Shown here piece by piece: positions 38,170 through 46,465 of a stretch of DNA of 64,000 bases (its first letter is position 1; each line of letters starts with the position of its first letter). Below the pieces are notes generated by a model. That model searched no databases. It saw nothing but the letters and a program-made list of their open reading frames with translations, and was not told the DNA's origin. A program made the translations under genes and the position numbers. This DNA comes from DATKDP01 sp035546335 (GTDB lineage Bacteria > Acidobacteriota > Thermoanaerobaculia > Gp7-AA8): the NCBI GenBank assembly GCA_035546335.1, contig DATKDP010000056.1, positions 1-64,000 on the forward strand, written 5' to 3'.

Positions 38170-39345
38170 TCAACGGCCGAAAGGGCGGTCGTATCCGGTC
38201 ATCTCCACATAGCCGGCACCTCGGATGGGAGTGCCGCCGAATCGACCGCTGGCGCGGACTGCTCCCTCCCAGTAGGTGACCCCCGTCGACGCCGAGGTGA
38301 TCAGCTCCTGCGCCGGAAATTCAGCGTCGATCGTCAGGCTGATGTCCAGTGGCATCACCTCGATCTTCCACCCCATCGGATAGCTCGCACGACTCCGCGG
38401 GGAGGTCCAGCGGCCCACCGGTTTGATCGTGAACTGCTCGCGCCGGAGATGAATCACGTTGCCGTCGGCCAGCACGAGCGTGCCGGATGAGGTCACATCG
38501 GGCGAGCCATCGGCTCGGCGAATCTGATAGAGCATCAGCTCGGTATCGTTGTCGAACTGAATCGAGAACCAGTTCCACCCCTGCTGGTTCTCCCGCAGGA
38601 CGGAGCTTCCGAACTCGTGATCCATCCAGGCGAGCCCCTCACATTCCTCCTGCCTGCCGCCGAGCGTGACCGAACCACGAGCCGAGAGCCTCGTGAACGA
38701 GTAGTAATGCGATGCAAAGCCAATCCCGGGCGCCTTCACACTGATGCCGTTCTCGCCATGAATCACCGGCGGTTTCTGCGGCCGGAGAACCAGATCGATC
38801 GAATCACCGCCGGCCGATGCGATGATCCTGATCTCGCCGTTGGGCAGCCCCCGGGCGCTCCATCCCTCGTTGAAGACATCGAGCCGGCCACTGCGCGCCT
38901 CCGCGGTGAATCGGCTGCTGCGATTGAGCTTCTCGTAGTAACGAAACTCCTTTCGATCGAGGTCGGAGACGGCAAAGTGTGCGAGCGCGAGATTGCGGAG
39001 ATCCCATCCGGTGGCGGGAGGAGAGGCCGGCGGAACGATTCCGACGCGGAAAAAGGTCAGCTCGAAGCCGGCCCGTCTCCCGCCACGGGTGAGCAGATGG
39101 CCCGTGTAATACCACCATTCCGTCCGGTAGGCGTCATGAGAACCGTGATCGCGAGGGAACTCGAATGTGTAGCCGGGAAGGGCGAGACGGAAACCCTCCC
39201 GGAATGGCGGCGATTGCTCGGCGGCCGGGAGTGAGACGGTGAATGCGACGAGGAGACCGAGCAGGGGGAGGCGCCCGAGACCGCGGAAGGGGGCGACGGC
39301 AACAGCCGGCAGGCTAAATCCCGCTGGATCAGTGCGAAGCGACAT
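38170..39345 (-). CDS. AttH/CrtC-family lipocalin-like protein (carotenoid 1,2-hydratase-like)
   Basis: 391 residues with a signal peptide or N-terminal anchor (LPLLGLLVAFTVSLPAAEQ). Two lipocalin-like halves carry the family's motifs: EWWYYTGHL, WMDHEFGSS and GWNWFSIQFDNDTELMLYQIR. CrtC hydrates carotenoids; AttH-type relatives are uncharacterised secreted proteins often next to ABC transporters. No carotenoid genes are near, so I favour the general AttH-type call. The transcript seems leaderless or nearly so, with a -10 just before the ATG. Confidence 0.83.
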   Translation of the reverse strand: MSLRTDPAGFSLPAVAVAPFRGLGRLPLLGLLVAFTVSLPAAEQSPPFREGFRLALPGYTFEFPRDHGSHDAYRTEWWYYTGHLLTRGGRRAGFELTFFRVGIVPPASPPATGWDLRNLALAHFAVSDLDRKEFRYYEKLNRSSRFTAEARSGRLDVFNEGWSARGLPNGEIRIIASAGGDSIDLVLRPQKPPVIHGENGISVKAPGIGFASHYYSFTRLSARGSVTLGGRQEECEGLAWMDHEFGSSVLRENQQGWNWFSIQFDNDTELMLYQIRRADGSPDVTSSGTLVLADGNVIHLRREQFTIKPVGRWTSPRSRASYPMGWKIEVMPLDISLTIDAEFPAQELITSASTGVTYWEGAVRASGRFGGTPIRGAGYVEMTGYDRPFGR

Positions 39346-39373
39346 TCCGTCCAGAGTATAATATCCGCCACCC
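39346..39373. promoter_or_regulatory. Compact bidirectional promoter
   Basis: The 28 bp between two divergent ATGs contains TATAATAT (39357-39364). On the plus strand TATAAT ends 11 bases before the ATG at 39374. On the minus strand TATTATACT lies about 10 bases before the ATG at 39345. Both mRNAs would have almost no leader. Confidence 0.55.
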
Positions 39374-41173
39374 ATGGCAGACCGAGGCACGTCGCCGGCT
39401 CGCTTCAAGACGATTGCCGCCGAGCATGCGATTCCCGTCGACGTCGACGAGCTCTCCACGCTCGCCCGACGCTACACCGACCAGGGAATGTTCGATGAGG
39501 GGATCCATCTCTACGAGATGGCCTGCAAGCTCAAGCCGGGCTCGGTGGCGTTGAAGATCAATCTCGCACGGGCTCAGGATCTCAAACGAAAAACCGAAGA
39601 GGAGCGCTCGGCCTCTGTCCGAGAGCAACTCCTCGCCGACCGGGCGCGCGACGAGATCGATTCCTCACAGTACGCAGGTCTCGCGCAGTACTACATCGCC
39701 AAGGATCAGACGGCGAAGGCGATCGAGCTTCTCGAGATCTCGAAGCTGAAGACTCCCAACAACTATCGCCCCTACGAGATTCTGGCGCGCCTCTACTTTT
39801 CCGAAGGCGACTGGGAGCTCGCGCGCCAGGAGATCGAGAGCGCACGCCGGTTCAATCCTTTCGACCGCGGGCTGGCGGAGCTCGCTGGAAGAATCGAGTT
39901 CGAGCTGAAGAACTTCGACGAATCGCTTCAGGACTTCATCGACGCCTTCCTCCTTTCGACCGATCAGAAGGGCGATTCCGCCGAGCCGGTGCGCCGGATG
40001 ATCAACACGCTCAAACGAATTCAGGGGATCGACGGCAGGGCCCTGAACGGCAGGATCCGCCAGCGCGTCGAGCACCTTCAGTTGTGCACCGAGCGGCTGG
40101 AGCTCCGGAAGGAGAATCTCTTTCGCCTGGAGAGCCGCAAGGACCTCAAGGCGATCATGCAGAAGATCTCGCGGGACGTCGAGAAGCGCGAGAGTCTGAT
40201 CACCGTTTCATCCGAGCTCCGCAAGCTCGCCGTCTTTCAACACATGAAGGACGAGTCGGTCTTCAAACTCTCCCGGTTCGCCCGCGTGCAGGCGCTCCGC
40301 GAGGCCGATTACGTGTTCCGCGAGAACGACCGTTCGATGGATTTCTACATCGTGAAGAGCGGGCGGATCAACGTACTGAAGGAAACGCCGTTCGGCCCGC
40401 AGGTGCTCGCGAGCCTCGAGCCCGACACGATCCTCGGAGAGATGAACTTCATCGACCGGATCCATCGCTCCACCGATGCCATCGCAGTCGAGCCGTCCAC
40501 GCTCCATGCCTTCTCCTTCAGCGCTCTCGACCAGATGATGGACGAAGACAAGGAGCTCGCGGTCGGGCTTCATTGGGCGTTCTGGGGATCCCTGTCGAGC
40601 AAAGTTCGCGACGCCAACGAGCAGCTGAAGCTCTTTTTTCAGGAGGACGCGAAAAAGAGCCAGCTGCGACGGCGCACCGAGGTGAAACGCGAGATGCAGG
40701 AGGTGCGGATCAAGTCGGAGGACAAGGTCGACTTGTTCCGCGAGCGGGGGCTGTCCGCGGCGGAGATGAAGCTGCTCGCCACCTTCTCGAACGAGGAGCG
40801 GTTCCGCGCGGGATCGATGGTCTTCCGTGAGGGAGACAAAGGCGACAAGCTCTACATCGTGCTCGACGGCCGGATTCGCATCTCGAAGTTCATTCCGGGG
40901 GTCGGCGAGGAAGCGCTCGCGGTCCTCGATCGCGGAGACTTCTTCGGCGAGATGGCGTTGATCGATGACAAGCCCCGATCCGCCGACGCCAAGGCGCACG
41001 AGTCCGATGCCACGGTCCTGTCCATCGATCGCTCGACGCTCAACGAAGTCCTGTCGATGGATCCACACGCCTCGCTGCAGTTTCTCAACCTCCTCTGCCG
41101 GATGATCAGCAGCAGGCTGCGCGAGATCAACGACAAGATCGTCCAATGGAAGTACATGTCGGGCGGCTTCTGA
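39374..41173 (+). CDS. TPR protein with two cyclic-nucleotide-binding domains
   Basis: 599 residues. TPR-like helices cover about 20-200 (DEGIHLYEMACKLKPGS), then a coiled coil. Two CRP-type cNMP-binding domains follow at about 290-400 and 470-595; each has the phosphate-binding cassette region (LGEMNFIDRIHRSTDAI and FGEMALIDDKPRSADA). The second has the typical GEMALID-x-PRSA pattern, so it is the more likely binder. No DNA-binding or enzyme domain is present; it may act as a ligand-gated scaffold. Confidence 0.87.
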   Translation: MADRGTSPARFKTIAAEHAIPVDVDELSTLARRYTDQGMFDEGIHLYEMACKLKPGSVALKINLARAQDLKRKTEEERSASVREQLLADRARDEIDSSQYAGLAQYYIAKDQTAKAIELLEISKLKTPNNYRPYEILARLYFSEGDWELARQEIESARRFNPFDRGLAELAGRIEFELKNFDESLQDFIDAFLLSTDQKGDSAEPVRRMINTLKRIQGIDGRALNGRIRQRVEHLQLCTERLELRKENLFRLESRKDLKAIMQKISRDVEKRESLITVSSELRKLAVFQHMKDESVFKLSRFARVQALREADYVFRENDRSMDFYIVKSGRINVLKETPFGPQVLASLEPDTILGEMNFIDRIHRSTDAIAVEPSTLHAFSFSALDQMMDEDKELAVGLHWAFWGSLSSKVRDANEQLKLFFQEDAKKSQLRRRTEVKREMQEVRIKSEDKVDLFRERGLSAAEMKLLATFSNEERFRAGSMVFREGDKGDKLYIVLDGRIRISKFIPGVGEEALAVLDRGDFFGEMALIDDKPRSADAKAHESDATVLSIDRSTLNEVLSMDPHASLQFLNLLCRMISSRLREINDKIVQWKYMSGGF

Positions 41174-41216
41174 GAGGGTCATGATTTGTGTCGTCCCCGG
41201 GAGAAATGACCACAGC

Positions 41217-41273
41217 GTCATCCTGAGCGAGGGGGACGGGCGGAAGACATCGCATCCTCGAGTCATCCTGCCA
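41217..41273 (+). repeat. GTCATCCTGA palindrome fragment
   Basis: Starts GTCATCCTGAGCGAGG like the large foldback at 20469, then diverges to CATCCTCGAGTCATCC. A degraded copy of the same repeat family. Confidence 0.6.
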
Positions 41274-41304
41274 GCTATTCACTTTGCTTTTTCCGAACCT
41301 GTCG

Positions 41305-42171
41305 ATGAGTCTCCTCACAACGGCCGCTCCCGTCGTTCTCCTTTCGATTCTCTTCCTCCTGGTGTGGGGAGCAGTGCATCTCGCCTACCCCGCCGCCGCT
41401 TCGCTCGGACGCCGATCGGCAGACCGCTTCTTTCGATTCGTGCTGAGGGGACGAGTCGCGCGCTGGTCGGGCGAGCACGGCGAGAAGATCGGCGCATGGC
41501 TTCCGGTCGGCACGATCCTCGTTGCCGGCTTCGTGGTCGCGCTCTTCGCTGGTGCTGCGTTTCTCGAAATCGCAGAGGCTCTGCAGGAAGAGTCGGAAGG
41601 CCTGGCGAGGTTCGACCAGACGATCCATGCGTCGGTACGCGACATCAGAAATGCCGGCGCCACGCTGCTTTTTCTCTTCTTCACTCACGCCGGCACTCCC
41701 CTCAGCCTGACGATCATCGTGATCGTCGTCTCCTCCGGGCTCGCGCTGGCGAGGCAGTTTCGGCGTGCGATCTTTCTGGTCGTCACCACAGCGCTCGGCG
41801 GCATCCTCAGCAGGATGCTCAAGGCGATCTTCGCCCGCGAGCGCCCCGATCTCGCGCATGCGATCCGCCATGCCGAAGGCTTCGCATTTCCGAGCGGGCA
41901 TGCGATGGGATCGACGGTCGTCTTCGGGGCTCTTCTCTATCTCGCACTTCGGAAATTGCACGCCTGGCCCGCCCGCTCCGCCGCCATCGCGCTCGCAATC
42001 ACATTCGTCATCGCCGTCAGTCTCTCACGCGTCTACCTCGGCGTTCACTGGATCAGCGACATCACGGCCGGCGTTCTTGCCGGCACCGTCTGGGTCGTTG
42101 CCGCTGCGGCGGCCTATGAGGCTCTTCGCCGGATGTCGAGGTTGCGAGGGCGAAGGCGATCGACAGAGTAG
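41305..42171 (+). CDS. PAP2-family phosphatase
   Basis: 288 residues with six membrane helices. All three PAP2 motifs are present: KAIFARERP, PSGH and SRVYLGVHWISD. Likely dephosphorylates undecaprenyl diphosphate, phosphatidate or phosphatidylglycerol phosphate at the outer face of the membrane. ATG 41305 is preferred; an in-frame TTG at 41284 adds seven residues. Confidence 0.92.
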   Translation: MSLLTTAAPVVLLSILFLLVWGAVHLAYPAAASLGRRSADRFFRFVLRGRVARWSGEHGEKIGAWLPVGTILVAGFVVALFAGAAFLEIAEALQEESEGLARFDQTIHASVRDIRNAGATLLFLFFTHAGTPLSLTIIVIVVSSGLALARQFRRAIFLVVTTALGGILSRMLKAIFARERPDLAHAIRHAEGFAFPSGHAMGSTVVFGALLYLALRKLHAWPARSAAIALAITFVIAVSLSRVYLGVHWISDITAGVLAGTVWVVAAAAAYEALRRMSRLRGRRRSTE

Positions 42172-42243
42172 GGATCGGCGGCTGGCTACATGGTCGGAGC
42201 TGCCGCATTTCGCCCGCGGGAGGGACGTCCGGCCTCCAAAAGA

Positions 42244-43668
42244 TCAGCGAGTTTCCACGGCTGCATCGACCTCTTCCGACGGACGCTCGAGCCCATTGAT
42301 GCCGCGAACGATCTGTTCGATCGTTCGCAGGTGCATCGCGTCATGGGTGCAGGCGCGCATCGTCTCGAAGATTTCGGCCACGGCTGCCTTCGCCGGATCG
42401 AGTGACTCCGGCTCGGGAATCTCCCGTCCTCCTCCCTCCAGGCAGACGACCACCTCGTCGATGGTGATCCGATCGGGATCGCAGCCGGGAGTGAATCCAG
42501 TCCAATCCCCACCGATCTCCTGAACCAGGCGAGCGCCCTCGAGCTTGCGGAGGATTCTGAGCATCTGCTTGTCGGTCGCTCCGAGGTCCTCGGCCAGCCG
42601 ATACGAGGAGGGTGCTTCCTCGCGCCGCTCGAACCGGCGGGCGATCTCGGTGAGGGCTCGAATGGCGAAGTAGAGATCGAACCGTGGATTCTCCTCCAGC
42701 TGCTGCTCCGATGCGCGCAGAACGCCCTGAAGGTTCTGATAGACGTACGAAATCTGCACTCCGAGGAGAATCACCACCCACATCACCTCGAGGGCGATGA
42801 GAAAGAGAATGACCAGTCCGAGCGTTCCATAGATGACGTTGAGCCGGCCGGCAAAAAGCGTCTGGAGGTACGTGCCGAAACCGTAACGGACCAGCTGGAA
42901 CAGCACCGTCGTGACGACCGCTCCCAGCATCGCCGCCTTGAGCTGAACCTTGGTCGAAGGAACCAGCCAGAAGAGCATCGTGAAGGCGATGAAGAGCACG
43001 ATCACCGGCACGAACATGAGCATGGTGTCGCTGAAGAGAATCGTCAGGTAGGGATTCCGCTGGAGCGAGGCGCTCGTGGTGAACGACAAGCCGATCAGGA
43101 TCGGTCCCCAGAAAATGAGCATGGTGAACGCGCGGATCTTCTGCCGGTATCCGCGTGAGCTCGGCACTTTCCAGATCGCATTGACGCTTCCCTCGACGGC
43201 CATGAAGAGGCGGAAGGAGATGAGGAGGAATGCGACGGCTCCGAGAGCCGAAGCCGCCTCGGCGTTCTCGGCGAACCGGTTCAGGTGATAGGAGATCTGT
43301 GCCGACTGATATGGGAGGACGACATTGAGCAGCGTGTCGATCTGCGATTGAAAGTCGGGGAAGATCTTGGCGAAGTAGCTGCGGAGAATCTGCGAGAACG
43401 CGACCAGAAGTGGGACGAGGGACAGGAGGGTCGCATAAGCGAGGGCCGACGCGCGAGCCGTTCCATGAACGGTGAGGAAGTCACGAATCACCTCCCGCAC
43501 GAAGAGAAACGATTCGACCAGCAGGATGCGCGCACGATCCTTCCCTACCGCGGAGCGGCGATAGATCAAAACCGCTTCGTCCGTCAACAGCGACCAGAAC
43601 GACCTGCGCGTGCGCTGCCACCGATTCTCGGGCTGCACTCCGTTCCGTTGCGGCATCATCTCCGCCAT
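42244..43668 (-). CDS. YihY/BrkB-family inner membrane protein
   Basis: 474 residues with six membrane helices across about 70-330, matching YihY (GTARASALAYATLLSLVPLL and LNVIYGTLGLVILFLIALEVMW). A C-terminal winged-helix-like extension (about 345-474, SYRLAEDLGATDKQMLRILRKL) is longer than in E. coli YihY. The name RNase BN was once applied to this family but not supported later; a lipid or solute transport role is more likely. It is divergent from the DUF4112 gene. Confidence 0.88.
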   Translation of the reverse strand: MAEMMPQRNGVQPENRWQRTRRSFWSLLTDEAVLIYRRSAVGKDRARILLVESFLFVREVIRDFLTVHGTARASALAYATLLSLVPLLVAFSQILRSYFAKIFPDFQSQIDTLLNVVLPYQSAQISYHLNRFAENAEAASALGAVAFLLISFRLFMAVEGSVNAIWKVPSSRGYRQKIRAFTMLIFWGPILIGLSFTTSASLQRNPYLTILFSDTMLMFVPVIVLFIAFTMLFWLVPSTKVQLKAAMLGAVVTTVLFQLVRYGFGTYLQTLFAGRLNVIYGTLGLVILFLIALEVMWVVILLGVQISYVYQNLQGVLRASEQQLEENPRFDLYFAIRALTEIARRFERREEAPSSYRLAEDLGATDKQMLRILRKLEGARLVQEIGGDWTGFTPGCDPDRITIDEVVVCLEGGGREIPEPESLDPAKAAVAEIFETMRACTHDAMHLRTIEQIVRGINGLERPSEEVDAAVETR

Positions 43669-43804
43669 GCCTCCATCGATTAGACCATACGCTGTGACGG
43701 TGATCCCAGCGGATCAGTCCGGCTTCTCTCTTGCAATTGACAGCCCAGCGCCTCGCCGGCCAGGTTTGCCGCGCGTATTCGCTGATATTCTCGGAAACTA
43801 CAGC

Positions 43805-44329
43805 ATGGACCCCGGAAATCGTCCCATGTCGACCGCCGTGATCATCCCAGAGATCGTCGAAGACGATCGGCTGCTGCCCCAGGACCTTCTTGCGCTCCGT
43901 GAGTTCGCCCGGCTCATGGACTCTGCGGTCGCAATTCCCGGAACCAGACGCCGAGTCGGCCTCGACGCTGCGATCGGGCTGATTCCCGGGATCGGAGACG
44001 CGGTCGGTGCTCTTCTGGCCACCTGGGTGGTCGTGGGAGCTCTTCGCCATCGCGTTCCGGCGCGGCACGTGGGTCGCATGATCTGGAACATCGCCATTGA
44101 CCTTCTCATCGGAGCCATTCCCTTCGTGGGCGACATCTTCGACGTCTTCTGGAAGCCAAACAAGGGCAACGTCGAGATTCTCCTGAGTCACAGGAACCGA
44201 ATGCGCCCACCGAGGACGTTCGGGCGAATCGCGCTCGCCGCGGCGCTCGTTCTTTTTCTGTTCATCGGACTGGCCATCGCCGCGGTGATTGTTTCGATCG
44301 TGATCATCACCTGGATGATGAGGAGCTGA
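43805..44329 (+). CDS. DUF4112 membrane protein
   Basis: 174 residues from ATG 43805 (a second ATG at 43826). The DUF4112 core reads MDSAVAIPGTRRRVGLDAAIG, LIPGIGDAVGA and IPFVGDIFDVFWKPN. A C-terminal membrane helix follows. A TATTCT box at about 43786 gives a very short leader. It lies directly before the phospholipase D-like gene (4-bp gap) and may be translationally coupled to it. Function unknown. Confidence 0.86.
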   Translation: MDPGNRPMSTAVIIPEIVEDDRLLPQDLLALREFARLMDSAVAIPGTRRRVGLDAAIGLIPGIGDAVGALLATWVVVGALRHRVPARHVGRMIWNIAIDLLIGAIPFVGDIFDVFWKPNKGNVEILLSHRNRMRPPRTFGRIALAAALVLFLFIGLAIAAVIVSIVIITWMMRS

Positions 44330-44333
44330 GCCG

Positions 44334-45581
44334 GTGTCGCTGCGAAAAAAAGCGCGATACCCGATCCCGAGCTTTCCGCTCGTGCGCCGCAGGATCCCGC
44401 TCCGCTATCACATGAAACACCAGTTTCCGATCGCGGACCTCGGGTTCGTGCAGACGATGCACGCGCTCACCGGCTCACCGCTCCAGCCCGGGAATCGGGT
44501 CGAGGTGCTCAAGAACGGAGTCCGGATCTTCCCGTCGATGCTCGCGGCGATCCGCTCGGCGAAGCAGACCATCAACATGGAGGAGTACATCTACTGGGAC
44601 GGCGAGACGGGACGGGTATTCGCCGAGGCGTTGGCGGAGAGGGCACGTGCCGGGGTTCAGATCAAGCTGATTCTCGACGCAGTCGGATCCTCGTCGATGT
44701 CCGAAGCGCTCATCGATTTTCTCGAGCGCAACGGAATCGACATCGAGTGGTACCACCCCATTCGCTGGTACACCCTCTCGCGTGCCAACCACAGAACCCA
44801 TCGGAAGCTTCTCATCGTCGACGGCAGAATCGGATTCACCGGCGGCGCGGGCATCGCCGACGAATGGCAGGGAGACGCCGATGCTCCCGACCACTGGCGT
44901 GAGACGCACGTTCGCGTCGAGGGGCCCGCGGTCACGCAGTTGCAATTCGCGTTCATGGACAACTGGGTCAAGAGCAGGGGGGAGATTCTGACGGGGTTGA
45001 CGTACTTTCCCGCGGTCGAACCGATCGGTGACCATCGGGTCCACGTGATCAAATCGTCACCATCCGAGGGGAGCTCCACGGCGAAACTGCTCTACATTAT
45101 CTCGATCGTCAGCGCCGTGCGATCGATCTACATCAACAACGCCTACTTCATCCCCGACACTGACACCATCCGCGCCCTGTCCGGAGCCGTCCGGCGAGGG
45201 GTGGACGTCAAGGTCGTCGTGCCGGGAAGAACGGTCGACGTTCCGATCGCACGCTATGCGAGCCGGCTGCTTTACGAGCGACTCCTGCGCCGCGGCATCC
45301 GGATCTTCGAGTATCAGGGAACCATGATGCACGCCAAGACGATGGTCGTCGATGGGCTCTGGTCGACGATCGGCTCGTCCAACTTCGATGCGCGCAGCTT
45401 TCGCCTGAACGACGAGGTCAACGTCAACATCTACGACGAGGGAGTGGCACGCCAGATGGAAACGATGTTCGAGGAAGATCTCGAGCGATCGGTCGAGATC
45501 ACGCTGCTGCGATTCGGAAGGCGGCCGTGGTTCTCGCGAGTCAAAGAGACCGCGGCGGGGTTTTTCAAGGGACAGCTGTAA
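44334..45581 (+). CDS. Phospholipase D-family protein, cardiolipin synthase-like
   Basis: 415 residues with a GTG start and GAGGAG upstream. Two HKD catalytic motifs are complete: HRKLLIVD with GG following (about residue 155) and HAKTMVVD with GSSNFD (about 332). It lacks the N-terminal membrane helices of ClsA, so it is closer to ClsB/ClsC-type enzymes. It makes cardiolipin or related phospholipids at the inner membrane. It is followed by a heptamer element 40 bp on. Confidence 0.9.
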   Translation: MSLRKKARYPIPSFPLVRRRIPLRYHMKHQFPIADLGFVQTMHALTGSPLQPGNRVEVLKNGVRIFPSMLAAIRSAKQTINMEEYIYWDGETGRVFAEALAERARAGVQIKLILDAVGSSSMSEALIDFLERNGIDIEWYHPIRWYTLSRANHRTHRKLLIVDGRIGFTGGAGIADEWQGDADAPDHWRETHVRVEGPAVTQLQFAFMDNWVKSRGEILTGLTYFPAVEPIGDHRVHVIKSSPSEGSSTAKLLYIISIVSAVRSIYINNAYFIPDTDTIRALSGAVRRGVDVKVVVPGRTVDVPIARYASRLLYERLLRRGIRIFEYQGTMMHAKTMVVDGLWSTIGSSNFDARSFRLNDEVNVNIYDEGVARQMETMFEEDLERSVEITLLRFGRRPWFSRVKETAAGFFKGQL

Positions 45582-45624
45582 ACGAGACGAGGGAAGGAGG
45601 GCAGGGGGCGATAGGAAGGTGGAC

Positions 45625-45755
45625 GGCAGATAGCAGATGGCAGATGGCAGATGGCAGATGGCAGATAGCAGATAGCAGATGGTCATCTGCCACGTTTCCT
45701 CACGATTCCTCCATCTGCCATGCCATCTGCTATCTGTGATCTGCTATCTGCCATT
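45625..45755. repeat. Heptamer hairpin, locus I
   Basis: Eight direct units (GGCAGAT/AGCAGAT, 45625-45680), a spacer of about 31 bp, and inverted units CATCTGC/TATCTGC up to about 45752. The stop codon of the next minus-strand gene is inside the right arm. Confidence 0.88.
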
Positions 45756-46130
45756 CACATTCCCTTCACCCTTCTTCAGCGATCGAACCAGTTCGAGCAG
45801 GTCCTCGAGCGCGAAAGGCTTCGTCAGAAACCCGAGGGCCGGATGCTGGTGGTCGCTGAACATTCGAAGATGACCCGACATCAGGATCAGAGGAAGCCCA
45901 GGGCGGATCGCCGCCACCCGGCGCGCAACCTCTCGCCCGTCGAGATCGGGCAGGCCGATGTCGATCAGGACCAGATCGGGCTCGAAGGATCGAACGGCAG
46001 CCTCGGCGAGCAGACCAGCATCACAAACATGCACCTCCGCACCGACCGATTCGAGCAGCGCCTCGAGTCCGGCGGCAACGGCCGCGTCATCTTCGATGAG
46101 CAGGATCCTGCCCAGTGCCGTATCGATCAT
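45744..46130 (-). CDS. Single-domain response regulator
   Basis: 128 residues: EDD acidic pocket, phosphoacceptor Asp in VLIDIGLPDLDG, ILMSGH with the Ser/Thr position and the FLTKPF lysine. The last codons GGC AGA TAG are heptamer array units, so the natural C-terminus may have been replaced. The start overlaps the upstream HTH gene by ATGA, which suggests the pair works as a small regulatory module. Confidence 0.87.
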   Translation of the reverse strand: MIDTALGRILLIEDDAAVAAGLEALLESVGAEVHVCDAGLLAEAAVRSFEPDLVLIDIGLPDLDGREVARRVAAIRPGLPLILMSGHLRMFSDHQHPALGFLTKPFALEDLLELVRSLKKGEGNVNGR

Positions 46131-46363
46131 CCGCGGTCCTTCCGGCGGCTCTCGTGGAGGAGAAACAGCTCCTCAGGACGAACGAAGCGTTGCGTCAGCC
46201 GCCTGCAGGCGCCGACGAGAACCGCAATGCAGGCCCTGCCCGGCTCCATCTCCCCCTTTCTGATCCGGAGCAGATGCTGCCGGCTGTAGCCGGATTCCCG
46301 CGCGAGATGCGCCGGCTTGATGCCGTGACGTTTGAGAAACCGCTCGAGCCGGGTCTGAGGCAT
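46127..46363 (-). CDS. Xre-family helix-turn-helix regulator (small)
   Basis: 78 residues with a Cro/CI-type HTH: LKRHGIKPAHLARESGYSRQHL. It is followed by a partner receiver gene with a 4-base ATGA overlap. A strong sigma70 promoter (TTGACA, 17 bp, GATAAT on the minus strand, 46419-46391) and a 9-bp inverted repeat lie upstream. It probably binds that repeat. Confidence 0.85.
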   Translation of the reverse strand: MPQTRLERFLKRHGIKPAHLARESGYSRQHLLRIRKGEMEPGRACIAVLVGACRRLTQRFVRPEELFLLHESRRKDRG

Positions 46364-46382
46364 CGCATCGCTTCTTGTGCAG

Positions 46383-46411
46383 TTTTTTGCATTATCCCTC
46401 GGTGCAAAAAA
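46383..46411 (-). promoter_or_regulatory. Operator and sigma70 promoter for the HTH/receiver pair
   Basis: Minus-strand -35 TTGACA (46419-46414) and -10 GATAAT (46396-46391) are exactly 17 bp apart. An inverted repeat TTTTTTGCA (46383-46391) and TGCAAAAAA (46403-46411) overlaps the -10 and would let a dimeric repressor block the promoter. Confidence 0.75.
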
Positions 46412-46444
46412 GGTGTCAAAGCATGAGGTTCACCCGGCAGGTGA

Positions 46445-46464
46445 AAGTAACGTATAAGTTACTT
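46445..46464 (+). promoter_or_regulatory. Perfect 7-bp inverted repeat operator over the -10
   Basis: AAGTAAC-GTATAA-GTTACTT ends one base before the ATG at 46466 and contains a TATAAG box. The next gene encodes an HTH repressor, so this looks like its autoregulatory operator; the mRNA would be leaderless. Confidence 0.65.
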
Positions 46465-46465
46465 G

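Noticed and set aside
43737..43742. Perfect TTGACA upstream of the DUF4112 gene
   Set aside because: No -10-like hexamer lies 16-18 bp downstream; the TATTCT box is too far away.
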